DNA of 64,000 bases from Semisulcospira habei (Eukaryota > Mollusca > Gastropoda > Semisulcospiridae): positions 174,845,402 through 174,909,401 of the forward strand of contig BTPG01000001.1 of assembly GCA_036245525.1 (NCBI GenBank), read 5' to 3'. Below the pieces are notes generated by a model. The model was not told the origin of the DNA. It searched no databases and worked only from the letters and a program-made list of their open reading frames with translations. Below, one piece after another: positions 34,255-43,849 of the stretch. Positions within the stretch are counted from its first letter, which is position 1. Every line of letters begins with the position of its first letter. A program made the position numbers and the translations under genes.

Positions 34255-34266
34255 ATTGAGGGGAGG

Positions 34267-35671
34267 CATTAGTATAGCTGCAAACAATTATGCTAAAGCC
34301 AACAATAAATATCTTAATGACTTTAACCACTCAAAGCCAATGTCATTTATTACGTACTTGGATGCTAATAATTTGTATGGTTTTGCAATGTGTGAATTGT
34401 TGCCCTTGAAAAACTTTTGTTTTCATGATTTATCACAGTATGGCATAAAAAAATTAACAAAATATATTATGGCTCGTGACCAAAATGATGTAAAGGGTTG
34501 GATATTTGAAGTCGACCTAGAGTATCCACACCATCTACATGATTACCACAATGATTATCCATTAGCAGTTGAGAAAATGAGTATGACAGGTAAAAAAGAA
34601 GACACTAAACTTGTGCCAAATCTGAATGACAAATTTAATTATGTTTGCCACTACCGCTTGTTACAGTTTTACATCAGACATGGGTTAGTACTAAAGAAAG
34701 TTAACAGAGGTATTCAATTTGATCAGAGTGCTTTCATGAAAGATTACATAATGAAAAATACAACATTGCGTGCGAGGGATGGTAACACTGCATTTGATAA
34801 AGACTTCTTTAAGCTTATGAACAATGCATGTTTTGGTAAAACTATGGAAAATCCTCATCACAGAAAAGATGTGAGATTAGTAACAACTGAATCAGGTGCA
34901 ATTAAACTTACTGGTAAGCCACAGTACACAGGGTACAAAGAATTTCATTCATCATTGTATGCTGTGAGACTCAAAAAAAAGATTGTCACACTGGACAAAC
35001 CAATATTCATTGGTATGGCAATACTCGAGTTGTCAAAATTGTTGATGCTTGAATTTTATTATGATTACTTCAAACCAAAGTATCCTGAGTGTCGTCTGCT
35101 ATACACTGACACAGACTCTATGATCATAGATGTACCTACTGAAGACTTTTATGAAGACATGAAAACAGAACTACACATGTATGACACATCTGATTACCCT
35201 AAGGATCACCCGCTGTTTAGCACACAAAACAAGAAAGTAACTGGTAAGTTTAAAGACGAACTGAATGGTGTGCCTATAGTTGAGTACGTTGGACTGAGGT
35301 CAAAAATGTATTCTATATTGCACCAAAAGGGTAGTCAATCAAAAGCCAAAGGAATAAAAAAAACAGCGATAAAAAATAAAGACATTCGACATGAACATTA
35401 TAAGCAAGTTTTAGATGGAGAACTAATGCCTGATTATGCAAACAAAACACTGAGGTCAAACAAACATAATCTTGAAATGATCCAAACACATAAAAAGTCT
35501 CTAGCAGTTGGAGACACAAAACGCGTGTTTCACACTAAGGAAAAGGCTTATGCACCTGGGCATTACAGGCTCAAGTTATCTGAAAAAATAGCTGATAAAC
35601 TGTTTGATGAACTAATTGATGAATTGAAATGGTTAAAAATGAGTAACAGTGTCTGTGGGAATAATCTGTAA
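34267..35671 (+). pseudogene. Maverick protein-primed DNA polymerase B, second part
   Basis: This is the palm and C-terminal half of the polymerase. Motif A is SFITYLDANNLYGFAM, with the DxxNLYG form known from protein-primed enzymes. Motif B is FKLMNNACFGKTMEN and motif C is YTDTDSM. The frame closes with TAA after about 468 codons. Counting bases shows that this part is in register with the first part once the retroposon and one copy of the duplication are left out, so the gene was intact when it was hit. Its end overlaps the convergent integrase gene by 39 nt. Confidence 0.92.
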
Positions 35672-36596
35672 TTCTTCTCTGACAAATGCCCTCTGAGGCG
35701 CAGGCTCATAGAGATAATATATTGATGCGTTAGCGGAAGGAACTATTTTTTTTATATTGTGGACAGACGTAGACCAAATTGGATCAGTTGCCCTACGTCT
35801 AACGTCATTCTCAGCTTCACCGGGTTGATACAAATATCTCACCTGTTTTGTAAACAAACTAGTGTCTGGAGGTGTTGTTGTTTTTATTTCTGACGGTATT
35901 GTTTTTAATTTAATGGCATCAACAGGTTTAGGGTGACCTTCATTATTCATTGCTTTTATCACAGCCGGTAATCTCTTAACCCACTCAGTGTTACGTGTGT
36001 CATGCATGAGTTCCTTAGAATACTGATAACTGAAAAGTCTCTCTGATAATTGTTTGTTAAAGTTTTCAACAATAGCCTGTGATCTGTGAACACCTGGAAT
36101 ACCACCTCTAATCAGCACTCCATGCTTTGCAAATAACTGATTAACAGCGCCTTTAAATTCAGATCCGTCATCGACTTGCACAAGCCTGGGAAATTTTAAA
36201 GGACCACGACTATATATCTTTGATAACGCAGTGGCCACTGTTACAGCATTCTTATCAGTTAGGGGTTCGGCTTCCTTGTACCTTGAAGCTATGTCAACAA
36301 CAGTTAGTGCATACTTGTATCGTTTTTTTCTTATTGTGTCATGTGGAAGAAACAGGAGATCCATTTGGTGGGTGTCATTAGGGGTAGTGTTTACAAAATG
36401 AGGTCTTGTTATTTTTTTTCGAGCAGGTAAATATATTTGCCAAATAGCCTGCTTTTTGAGCCAGTTTTATTTGTTCGAGTGTAATATCCCCACCCACAGC
36501 TGCATGTAATTTTTCTATTGCAGTTTTTCCTTTCCAGTATCCAATTGGGGAGTAATATATTTTTGATAGTTTAGCGTCTGCCATTTTTTCTAGCAA
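35633..36596 (-). pseudogene. Maverick retroviral-type integrase, one frameshift
   Basis: An rve-fold integrase. The N-terminal part (36596-36450) starts ADAKLSKIYYSPIGYWKG. It then loses frame in an A-run near 36450, as the expected IWQIYLPARKK continues in another frame. The core has the D,D,E triad in LTVVDIASRYKEAE, VQVDDGSEFKG and SQAIVENFNKQL, with about 35 residues between the second and third. The C-terminal part (VRYLYQPGEA, FVREELQIIP) fits the family. The enzyme cuts and joins element ends to target DNA. It overlaps the next gene upstream by 14-26 nt depending on the start. Confidence 0.9.
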
Positions 36597-36984
36597 TATA
36601 AACTCCTGTAAAATATACTAATGTCATTCCTACTAAAACAAATATTATTTCTCCATTTTTTTGTTCTGGGCTTGGTTGGTAATAGTCACTAAGGTTTGGT
36701 TGTGGAATGGACATGTCTTCACCAGTTACAAGATAGTATTCTTTGATTGCATCATCGACGTTTGAAAATGTTTGCTGTGCGTGACCCTCAAGTTTTAGTT
36801 TTTCATTAATAAAATCAAGTTTCTCAATTCTTTGCTTTTCATAATCTTGTTGAGCTTGAGCTAGTTTTTCAGATGCCTCATTGTGGCACTTCATTTCTTC
36901 TGCTGATTCTTCTTTACTCACTTTTGAAAAGAAATAGTTTGATCCACTAAAAGCCAATGCGTTAATAACTGCACCACCAATCAT
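36571..36984 (-). CDS. Maverick small protein, coiled coil plus membrane segment
   Basis: The 137-residue product starts MIGGAVINALAFSGSNYFF and has a charged helical middle (KLAQAQQDYEKQRIEKLDFI, likely coiled coil). It ends with one hydrophobic segment (IIFVLVGMTLVYFTGVYIA) and a basic tail. I chose the ATG at 36984 because sequence before it belongs to the LINE inserted at 36989. That LINE's target duplication (36976-36988) includes the start codon. Similar small proteins accompany integrase in Polintons as I recall, but I cannot assign a function; a virion or membrane role is only a guess. Confidence 0.65.
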   Translation of the reverse strand: MIGGAVINALAFSGSNYFFSKVSKEESAEEMKCHNEASEKLAQAQQDYEKQRIEKLDFINEKLKLEGHAQQTFSNVDDAIKEYYLVTGEDMSIPQPNLSDYYQPSPEQKNGEIIFVLVGMTLVYFTGVYIARKNGRR

Positions 36985-36988
36985 AATA

Positions 36989-39900
36989 TGGGCAGTGGGC
37001 AGATGTTCACATCTGCACGGGACATAGACGACCCCGCCCTCCACGAGTCGCCTGCTGCCTTGCAGGCCTGGCCGCTTGGCTGCGGAAAGGCTAAGGGAGG
37101 AAACCCCTGACATCAAAGCCCCCGTGTCTCCGGGGAAGGCTTTTGAGCCAGAGACTAGGACAAGGACAGTCTGATATAAAACCTACGACCCGAGGACCTC
37201 GATGCCATCGTCCCAGCTTGCTAGGCCATGGCAGATGAACCAAGGGTTTAAAGGGTGGGGCCAGTACTGCGCACACTGCACTCCACCAAAAAGCTCCACC
37301 GCGCAGGCTTTAGGAAACGTCCATGGACCATGACACTGACCATTCCAAGTCCTGTAGCGACGGGCGAGGGGCGAAACGGCAGGTGAAAGATGTCACTGGA
37401 AGCCGCAGTCTCAAACATGCATGCAGGCGGTTCAGGATATTGGTCGCCTGATGTTGACCTGGGGATGACAACATCACTCGGCACACCCTGAACGACCAAG
37501 CAGCCTTCTCTAGGGACAGCACTGCTTGCTCCACATGGAGAGGGGCCTAGAAAAGGTGGCCTAACCAAAGCTCGTCCCCTCGCAACCCAGTTGGCTAGCC
37601 GCGGTCAACGGGCATCTTCTCCTGCGGTCAAAAAACAAGAAAGAATAACGGATCCACTCTCATGACGACCACGACCGGACTCAACGTAGCATGCTGGAAC
37701 GTCCGAACCATGCTCGACACAGCAGACAGCGGACGCCCTGAACGTCGCTCCGCCCTCATTGCCCATGAATTGCGGAGGTTAAACATCGACATCGCCGCGC
37801 TCAGCGAAGTACGCCTTTCGGACGAAGGCAGCCTCCAAGAACTTGGTGCTGGGTACACCCTCTACTGGTCAGGCAGGCCTGCATCAGAAAGACGGCTCTC
37901 AGGCGTGGGTTTCATGGTCAAGACATCCATTGCGACTAAGCTGGAAAACCTACCAACGGGCCACTCAGACCGCATCATGTCCATGCGCCTCCCACTGAGA
38001 CACCAGCAACACGTCACCCTTCTCAGTGTGTACTCCCCAACCCTCCTGGCAGAGCCTGCTGAAAAGGACAAGTTTTACACTGACCTGCGCAGCCTCCTAC
38101 AGAGTACACCTGCAGACGACAAAGTCATCATCCTTGGCGACTTCAACGCCAGAGTGGGCCAGGACTCTGAAGCCTGGAAAGGAGTCCTCGGCAAGCATGG
38201 CGTGGGGTTACTGCAATGACAATGGCCGCCTACTGTTGGAGTTCTGTGCGGAGCAGCAACTGGTCATCACCAACACTACTTTTCAGCAAAAGGACAGTCG
38301 AAAGACCACCTGGATGCATCCTCGCTCCAAACACTTGCACCTTATCGACTATGTCCTAGTGCGTCAGAGGGACCGCAGTGACGTCCTCCTCACCAGAGTG
38401 ATGCCCAGCGCAGAGTGCCACACTGACCACCGCCTTGTCCGCTGCAAACTCAGGCTCCACTTCAAGCCAAAACCCAAGAAATGGGGGCCCCCCAAGAAAA
38501 AGCTTGATGTTGCCAGCCTTCAGCGTGACGATGTGAAAGCTGCCTTTCAGACAGATTTACAGCGCAGGCTCAAAGACACAGCGGACCCAGTAGACTCCTC
38601 CCCTGAAACACTTTGGGAACAACTGAAAACTGCTATTGCAAAATCCTCTGCAGAAGTCTTGGGTTTCGCCAGAAAGAAGAACAAAGACTGGTTTGACGAA
38701 AACGATGTAGAGATCCAGGAACACCTAGCAAAAAAAAGAGCCGCCCATCAGGCCCACCTAGCCCAGCCTTCCTGCCCTGTGAAGAAGTCTGCCTTCCGCC
38801 TCGTCTGCAGCAGTCTCCAGCGCAAGCTCAGAGATCTCCAGAATGAGTGGTGGACCAGACTTGCACAGAGGACCCAGCTTTGCGCTGACAATGGTGACTA
38901 CAGGGGCTTCTACAAAGCACTGAAAGCAGTGTATGGCCCCAGGCACCTGGTACAAAGTCCCCTGCGAAGCGCGAATGGCCAGGCACTCCTCACAGATAAT
39001 ACCTCCATCTTGAACCGCTGGTCGGAATACTTTCAGAGCCTCTTCAGCGCTGAGCGCACTGTTCAAGAAGCAGTCGTCCTACAAATCCCACACCTCCCAG
39101 TAAAGGTTGAATTGGACGAACCGCCCACCGCTGAAGAGACCCTCACAGCCATCCACCAGCTCAAGAGTGGCAAAGCAGCAGGCATTGATGGAATACCGCC
39201 AGAGATCTGGAAACATGGAGGCACAGCACTGCACAACAAGCTCCATGACCTCTTCCTCTGCTGCTGGGAGGAAGGAACACTACCAAAAGATCTCCGTGAT
39301 GCAGTCGTTATCACCCTGTACAAGAACAAAGGCGAGAAGTCTGACTGTTCCAACTATCGGGGAATTACCCTGCTGTCCATTGCTGGGAAAATCCTTGCAA
39401 GGCTGCTCCTGAATCGGCTGGTACCTGCCATCGCTGAAGACCACCTCCCAGAGGGCCAGTGTGGCTTCAGAGCAAACAGGAGCACCACCGATATGGTCTT
39501 TGTGCTGAGACAGCTACAGGAGAAGTGCCGCGAACAGAACAAAGGGCTGTACATAACATTTGTCGACCTAACAAAAGCGTTCGACACTGTGAGCAGGCAA
39601 GGCATGTGGCAGATCCTGGAGCGACTTGGCTGTCCCCCAAAGTTCCTCAACATGATTGTCCAGCTACACGAGGACCAGCAAGGCCAGGTCAGACTCAACA
39701 ATGACCTCTCAGAACCATTCCCCATTCTCAACGGCGTAAAGCAGGGCTGCGTGCTGGCACCGACCCTCTTCACCATCTTTTTTAGCATGATGTTGAAGCA
39801 GGCCACAGTGGACCTCGATGATGACGATGCAGTATACATCAGGTATCGTCTCGATGGCAGCCTGTTCAACCTCAGACGACTGCAGGCCCACACGAAAACC

Positions 39901-40922
39901 CTAGACCAACTGATTCGTGAGCTGCTTTTTGCTGATGATGCTGCCCTCGTTGCACACACAGAGAGAGCCCTGCAGCGCATCACGTCTTGCTTCGCAGATG
40001 CTGCCCAGCTCTTTGGACTCGAGGTCAGTCTGAAAAAGACAGAGGTCCTCCATCAGCCGGCACCCAAGACAGTGTATCGCCCTCCTCACATCACCATTGG
40101 CGAGTCTGAACTAAAGTCAATGCACCAGTTTACTTACCTTGGCTGCATTATCACGTCGGACGCCAAGCTGGACAAGGAGCTTGACAGCAGGCTGGCAAAA
40201 GCGAACAGCGCTTTCGGGCGACTTTTCAAGCGGGTGTGGCACAATCAACAGCTGAAAACAGGCACCAAGATCAGCGTGTACAGAGCTGTGGTCCTCCCCA
40301 CCCTGCTGTATGGTTCCGAGTCCTGGGCCCTCTACCGCAGCCAACTACGACTCCTCGAACGCTTCCACCAGCGCTGCCTGCGTACCATCCTGGGCATTCA
40401 CTGGAGTGACTATGTCACCAACGTCGAGGTCCTTGAACAGGCTGAAACTGTGAGCATCGAGGCTTTGCTGCTGCGGACACAGCTCCGCTGGGCGGGGCAT
40501 GTCTCCAGGATGGAGGATCATCGCCTACCAAAGATCACCCTGTTCGGCGAGCTTGCTACTGGACACCGTGACAGAGGGGCACCAAAGAAGAGATACAAAG
40601 ACTGTCTCAAGAAGTCACTTAGTGCCTGCCAAATCGACCACCACCAGTGGTCTTCGCTTGCTGCGGACCGTGACACCTGGCGCTCCACCATTTACAAGGC
40701 AGCTGTCTCCTTTGAGGACTCTCACAGAGCTAGCCTTAAGGACAAGCGGCTCAGGAGAAAAAACAGAGATGCCGCAGCTCAGAACCCTGGCCATACCTTC
40801 CCCTGCAGCCACTGCGGTCGAACCTGCCTGTCTCGGATTGGCCTCCGCAGCCACGAACAAGCCTGCAGACGTCGTGGCGGGCAACTCCTATAAAATCTTC
40901 GTTCGCGAAGTCAAGCCAAGAG
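36989..40922 (+). mobile_element. Near full-length LINE (APE type) inside the Maverick
   Basis: A 3.9-kb insertion bounded by the 13-bp direct repeat ACCAATCATAATA (36976-36988 and 40923-40935), so both edges are exact. It has about 670 bp of leader without a convincing frame, then endonuclease and reverse transcriptase, and a short 3' end (TTCGCGAAGTCAAGCCAAG) without a poly-A tail. It sits exactly at the start codon of the neighbouring Maverick gene. Only one frameshift is seen, so it looks young. Confidence 0.93.
37662..40893 (+). pseudogene. LINE polyprotein: endonuclease, reverse transcriptase, C2H2 finger; one frameshift
   Basis: The AP-like endonuclease starts GLNVACWNVRTMLDTADSG, with ALSEVRLSDEG, GDFNARVGQDSEAW and CHTDHRLVRCKL as catalytic motifs. 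The frame slips near 38200 in a GGGG run (KHGVG to YCNDNGRLLLEFC). It then stays open to 40893. The reverse transcriptase has NYRGITLLSIAGKILARLLL, TFVDLTKAFDTVSRQG and the catalytic LLFADDAALVAHT. The C-terminus has RWAGHVSRMEDHRLP and a finger CSHCGRTCLSRIGLRSHE. The enzyme nicks target DNA and primes reverse transcription there. I leave the clade open; RTE-like is my best guess. Confidence 0.9.
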
Positions 40923-40957
40923 ACCAATCATAATAGCTATTGATGCCATACTTTTAT

Positions 40958-41188
40958 TTACGTAGAAATATTTTCTGGAATAATTCCTTGCTTGACTAGA
41001 AAATCTTTTGTTGCAATCGATGCTGTTATAATAACTACTAGCTTAGCACTGTCTTCAAAGTCTAATTTACTCAGGTCTGCTGATTTCATTTTGAGAAGAC
41101 TTTTTCCCAGCATAGAATACGCTACTGATAGTCCACTTATTACGGCAGAGTGATAGATGAGGTTAATTATGTTCTTTGTGTCGCTCAT
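40958..41188 (-). CDS. Maverick small hydrophobic protein
   Basis: This 76-residue frame starts MSDTKNIINLIYHSAVIS. It has two hydrophobic stretches (AVISGLSVAYSMLGKSLL and LVVIITASIATKDFLV) separated by an acidic-basic linker. It is on the same strand as the integrase, and only LINE sequence separates it from the gene at 36571-36984. Two membrane segments suggest a membrane or capsid-associated protein. I do not recognise a named family. Confidence 0.6.
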   Translation of the reverse strand: MSDTKNIINLIYHSAVISGLSVAYSMLGKSLLKMKSADLSKLDFEDSAKLVVIITASIATKDFLVKQGIIPENIST

Positions 41189-41224
41189 TTTCTTATGCTA
41201 CAAAAATTAAAATAATAAATTTAT

Positions 41225-41428
41225 TTATTGCATGTAAAATGGGTCCACGGCTTTGGGTGTTACTGGTAATGTGGCGACTACTTCTTTTATTTTTGGAGTG
41301 CTTGATTTTTTGGACATTGTTTGAGTCTGTGGTTTGTATTTTTTATATAATTGGTAACCTACGTAACCAAATCCGACAACAAATCCAGCAACTATATATT
41401 TTGTTGTTTTAGTTGTTTTTTTTATCAC
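41225..41428 (-). CDS. Maverick small membrane-anchored protein
   Basis: This 67-residue frame begins with a short basic leader (MIKKTTKTTK), followed by one hydrophobic segment (YIVAGFVVGFGYVGYQLY) and a basic, Ser/Pro-rich tail (KKYKPQTQTMSKKSSTPK). It overlaps the end of the next gene by 20 nt and is 36 bp from the preceding one, so the small genes look co-transcribed. Function unknown. Confidence 0.55.
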   Translation of the reverse strand: MIKKTTKTTKYIVAGFVVGFGYVGYQLYKKYKPQTQTMSKKSSTPKIKEVVATLPVTPKAVDPFYMQ

Positions 41429-41639
41429 TTTTGGGTGGGTGTGTTGGTTCTAATGGTAGTGACACTGATGATGTTGTGTCAGTCTTTTCTGTTAATGCCT
41501 GATACTGTAATTTCTTTTGTCTGTTATATTCAGCTAATCTTTTACCAGCCTCTATTCGGCCTGGACTTTTAGTCTTAGTCACAGTTTGAACCTGTGTCAA
41601 GACAGGACTCTGATGTGGAGTCGTCTGGGTCTCGTCCAT
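41409..41639 (-). CDS. Maverick small basic protein
   Basis: This 76-residue frame has a Thr/Gln-rich N-terminus and a basic helix SPGRIEAGKRLAEYNRQKKL, then a Ser/Thr/Pro tail. The basic helix could bind nucleic acid; that is an inference from composition only. It lies in the minus-strand row of small genes between the LINE and the right terminal repeat. Confidence 0.5.
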   Translation of the reverse strand: MDETQTTPHQSPVLTQVQTVTKTKSPGRIEAGKRLAEYNRQKKLQYQALTEKTDTTSSVSLPLEPTHPPKSDKKNN

Positions 41640-41752
41640 TTTCTTCTAATTTAAAATTTAATTTAGAAAAATCAATATGACTACTAGTAACAAGTAAGGT
41701 TACAGCAGGTGCAAGGTAATTCCCAAACTTGTAAAACATAAGGCATGCTAAT

Positions 41753-42097
41753 TTACCTAATTGAACTTGAAACTATGGGGTTGCTTTTGAGATCATGTGA
41801 CAGACTGTCAGTATCAACAGGTAGGAAGTGACTTACAGCTTTTGTGTATGGGCATATGAGAGATCGACTCAAATCGCGTGTCATTAGTGAAGCAATGTGA
41901 TTTTCATATTTTGAATGTAGTTTGATTAGCTCGTCAGTGGTAAGAGATTCTATGTCTTCTGTCATGTATTGTTTACCAAGAAAAGCTTTTGATTTTCCAG
42001 AAACAACAACAGAAAGAAGGCGTTGTTTTTTAAAGTCTAAGTCTTTGTTTTCTACCGCACAGATATTGCTTAGAAGTAGCAATTCGTCTTGATTCAT
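41753..42097 (-). CDS. Maverick small soluble protein
   Basis: The 114-residue product starts MNQDELLLLSNICAVENKD. I prefer this ATG (42097) to the one at 42145, because the upstream codons are low-complexity and reach towards the terminal repeat. The protein is charged, without membrane segments, with helical-looking stretches (SLTTDELIKLHSKYENHIAS). As the gene nearest the right end on this strand it would be the first in the row. Function unknown. Confidence 0.55.
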   Translation of the reverse strand: MNQDELLLLSNICAVENKDLDFKKQRLLSVVVSGKSKAFLGKQYMTEDIESLTTDELIKLHSKYENHIASLMTRDLSRSLICPYTKAVSHFLPVDTDSLSHDLKSNPIVSSSIR

Positions 42098-42187
42098 TTT
42101 ATAATGTAATATAATAATTTTGCTTAAAGAAGTTAATGGAAACATTAATTATTTAGGTTGTGATCTACCTTAATAATCGCGGGTTGG

Positions 42188-42413
42188 TTGATAAAAAAAT
42201 GGTTAGGTGATTAAAGCATCGGTTGGTGTGGGTTTGTCTGAATGAGATCAAAAAATAATGCTTAAATAATTTTCCGAAATGGAACTAAAATAGTTAGATA
42301 ATAAAGGTATCGGTGTTATTTATTGGAGTTGGTTTGCTTAATTACCGTGCTAATTATAATAAATCTACTAAATAGAGGAGGGGTGGTTTGGAAATCTCAC
42401 TATTCCTATCTCT
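42188..42413 (-). repeat. Maverick right terminal inverted repeat
   Basis: The inverse of 32679-32905. It differs by two substitutions and one T-run length change, as far as I can see. Confidence 0.93.
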
Positions 42414-42479
42414 AAAGGAGGAGGATGCCGCCCACATACCCCGTGAGCATAACAAGCTTATTAAGGCGCCCAGGGCGCA

Positions 42480-43800
42480 CTCCCGATGATTTCAACTAAG
42501 CGTTACCTATGGTGCTTCCGGCGCCGGGAGGGAGTGCTGCGCCGCCGAGACATCGCCCAGGAGTGCCAGGTTCTCGCGCTGTCCTGAGAGGTTGCGCAGG
42601 TAGAAGCGTGCGAAGATGGAACTCGACCGCCATCCCATCGCCGACACAATGTCTCGCACCGCACAGTTGCAGTCCAATGTGACGCTAGTGGAGACTGCTC
42701 TGACTTAGTGGGCTCGGAATTGCAGCCTCTTAGCCCCCTCAGGGGAGAGGTCCTCATACGCAGATCGGATGACCCATCTGAGCCAAGAAGAGATGGTTTG
42801 AGCCGAAATGTCATTCCTGCCTCGCCGCAGAGGCAGGAAGAGGCGGGTCCAGCCCCGCCGGTGGGGACGTGTTCGGCACAGGTAGATCTGTAAGGCGCAC
42901 ACCGGGTCCTGCTGGCGCGACTCCTGCCACCTATCGAACCCCTGAAGGAGTTGGAGCGTAATTACTTGTGCCCCGACCACCGGCAGCCTGTTCTTTACCA
43001 GGAATGCAGGGTTCGTCAGGAGCTGCACTGACCCATTCACTCTCCACTGTAGACAGGATGGGGCCACAGACAATGCATGGAGTTCGCTGACCCTGGAAGC
43101 TGAAGCGAGAGCGAGGAGGAAGCACGTCTTCCTGGTTACATCCAAGGTGGTCAGGTGCAGAGGTTCGAACCGTCCTGAATTAAGCCACGTGAGCACCCAT
43201 GCAAGGTCCCACTGCGGATGTAGGGAACGTTGGACTGGTCGCTGCAACTCGAAATGGGCCACGAGGTCTGCCAGGTCTTTACACACTTCTGGATCCGGCC
43301 GTCCCAAGTGCCGCTATGTGTCGGCAATCATGGAGAGATAGCCCCGGATGGTAATGGGGGCCAGACCCTGATCAGTAAATAGCCAGAGGAAAAACTTGGC
43401 CAGCTGGGGTGTCAAGAGAGCCGTGGGAGACAGGTCTCCGGCCTGGCACCAATCCTGCAAGACCCTCAACTTCCCGTCGTAAACCCTCAGAGTGGAAGAC
43501 CTGCGAGCTGCTGTGATAGCCGCCACTGCCGCACCCGAGAAGCCTCTTGCGGCAAGGGCTGCCCGCACGACCTCCAAGTGTGTAGCTGGAGCCTCTCGGG
43601 GCACGGGTGGAACAAGTTCTGCCTCGGCTGTTTCAGCATCGTGCGCGGCGACGGCAGCCGCAGCGGAGGGGTCTGTGGCCAAACTCAGAAGGTCCATCGT
43701 CCAGCTTCGGTTCCAAGTGAAGGGGGCGACCAGGAAGACGATCGCGTTGGTGCCCCGGAGCTTCTGCAGAACCTTGGGGACCAACACAGCTGGGGGGTAT
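42480..43800 (-). pseudogene. DIRS-4 tyrosine recombinase, broken
   Basis: On the minus strand the N-terminal domain (43787-43320) has SSTLRVYDGKLRVLQDWC and LAKFFLWLFTDQGLAPITIR, with a stop after SMIADT. The catalytic domain resumes at 43307 with GRPDPEVCKDLADLVAHFEL, SRVSELHALSV (first catalytic Arg) and ISSWLRWVIRSAYEDLSP, then a stop after FRAH. A shifted frame keeps the end, with FARFYLRNLSGQRE and the final SAAQHSLPAP near 42520. All motifs match DIRS-3 but at least two stops separate them. Non-functional. Confidence 0.85.
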
Positions 43801-43849
43801 GCTTAGGCCACTAGGCCGTCCCAAGGGATCGACAGGGTGTCCACTGCCC

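Larger units (their letters stand above)
32679..42413. mobile_element. Maverick/Polinton, internally deleted, in DIRS-4
   Basis: A 9.7-kb element with about 227-bp inverted ends starting AGAGATAGGAATAGTGAG. The ends differ at only about three positions. AAAGG follows or precedes both ends (AAAAGG left, AAAGGA right), consistent with the 5-6 bp duplication of this class. It carries protein-primed DNA polymerase B (plus strand) and a retroviral-type integrase with five small genes (minus strand). No capsid, protease or packaging ATPase gene is present. The polymerase starts directly at the inner edge of the left end, so the missing genes were probably lost in one deletion there. A 384-bp retroposon and a 3.9-kb LINE lie inside. 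Confidence 0.93.

Noticed and set aside
34076..34266. N-terminus of a second Maverick polymerase starting with MQTVGRVLKRQ
   Set aside because: Those codons lie inside the inserted 384-bp retroposon; the polymerase proper resumes after the 12-bp duplication.
36985..37116. Extended N-terminus for the Maverick coiled-coil protein
   Set aside because: The extra codons are LINE sequence beyond the target duplication, so the start at 36984 is the original one.
39354..39983. A 209-codon minus-strand frame within the LINE
   Set aside because: Antisense shadow of the reverse transcriptase; Ser/Arg-rich composition without domains.
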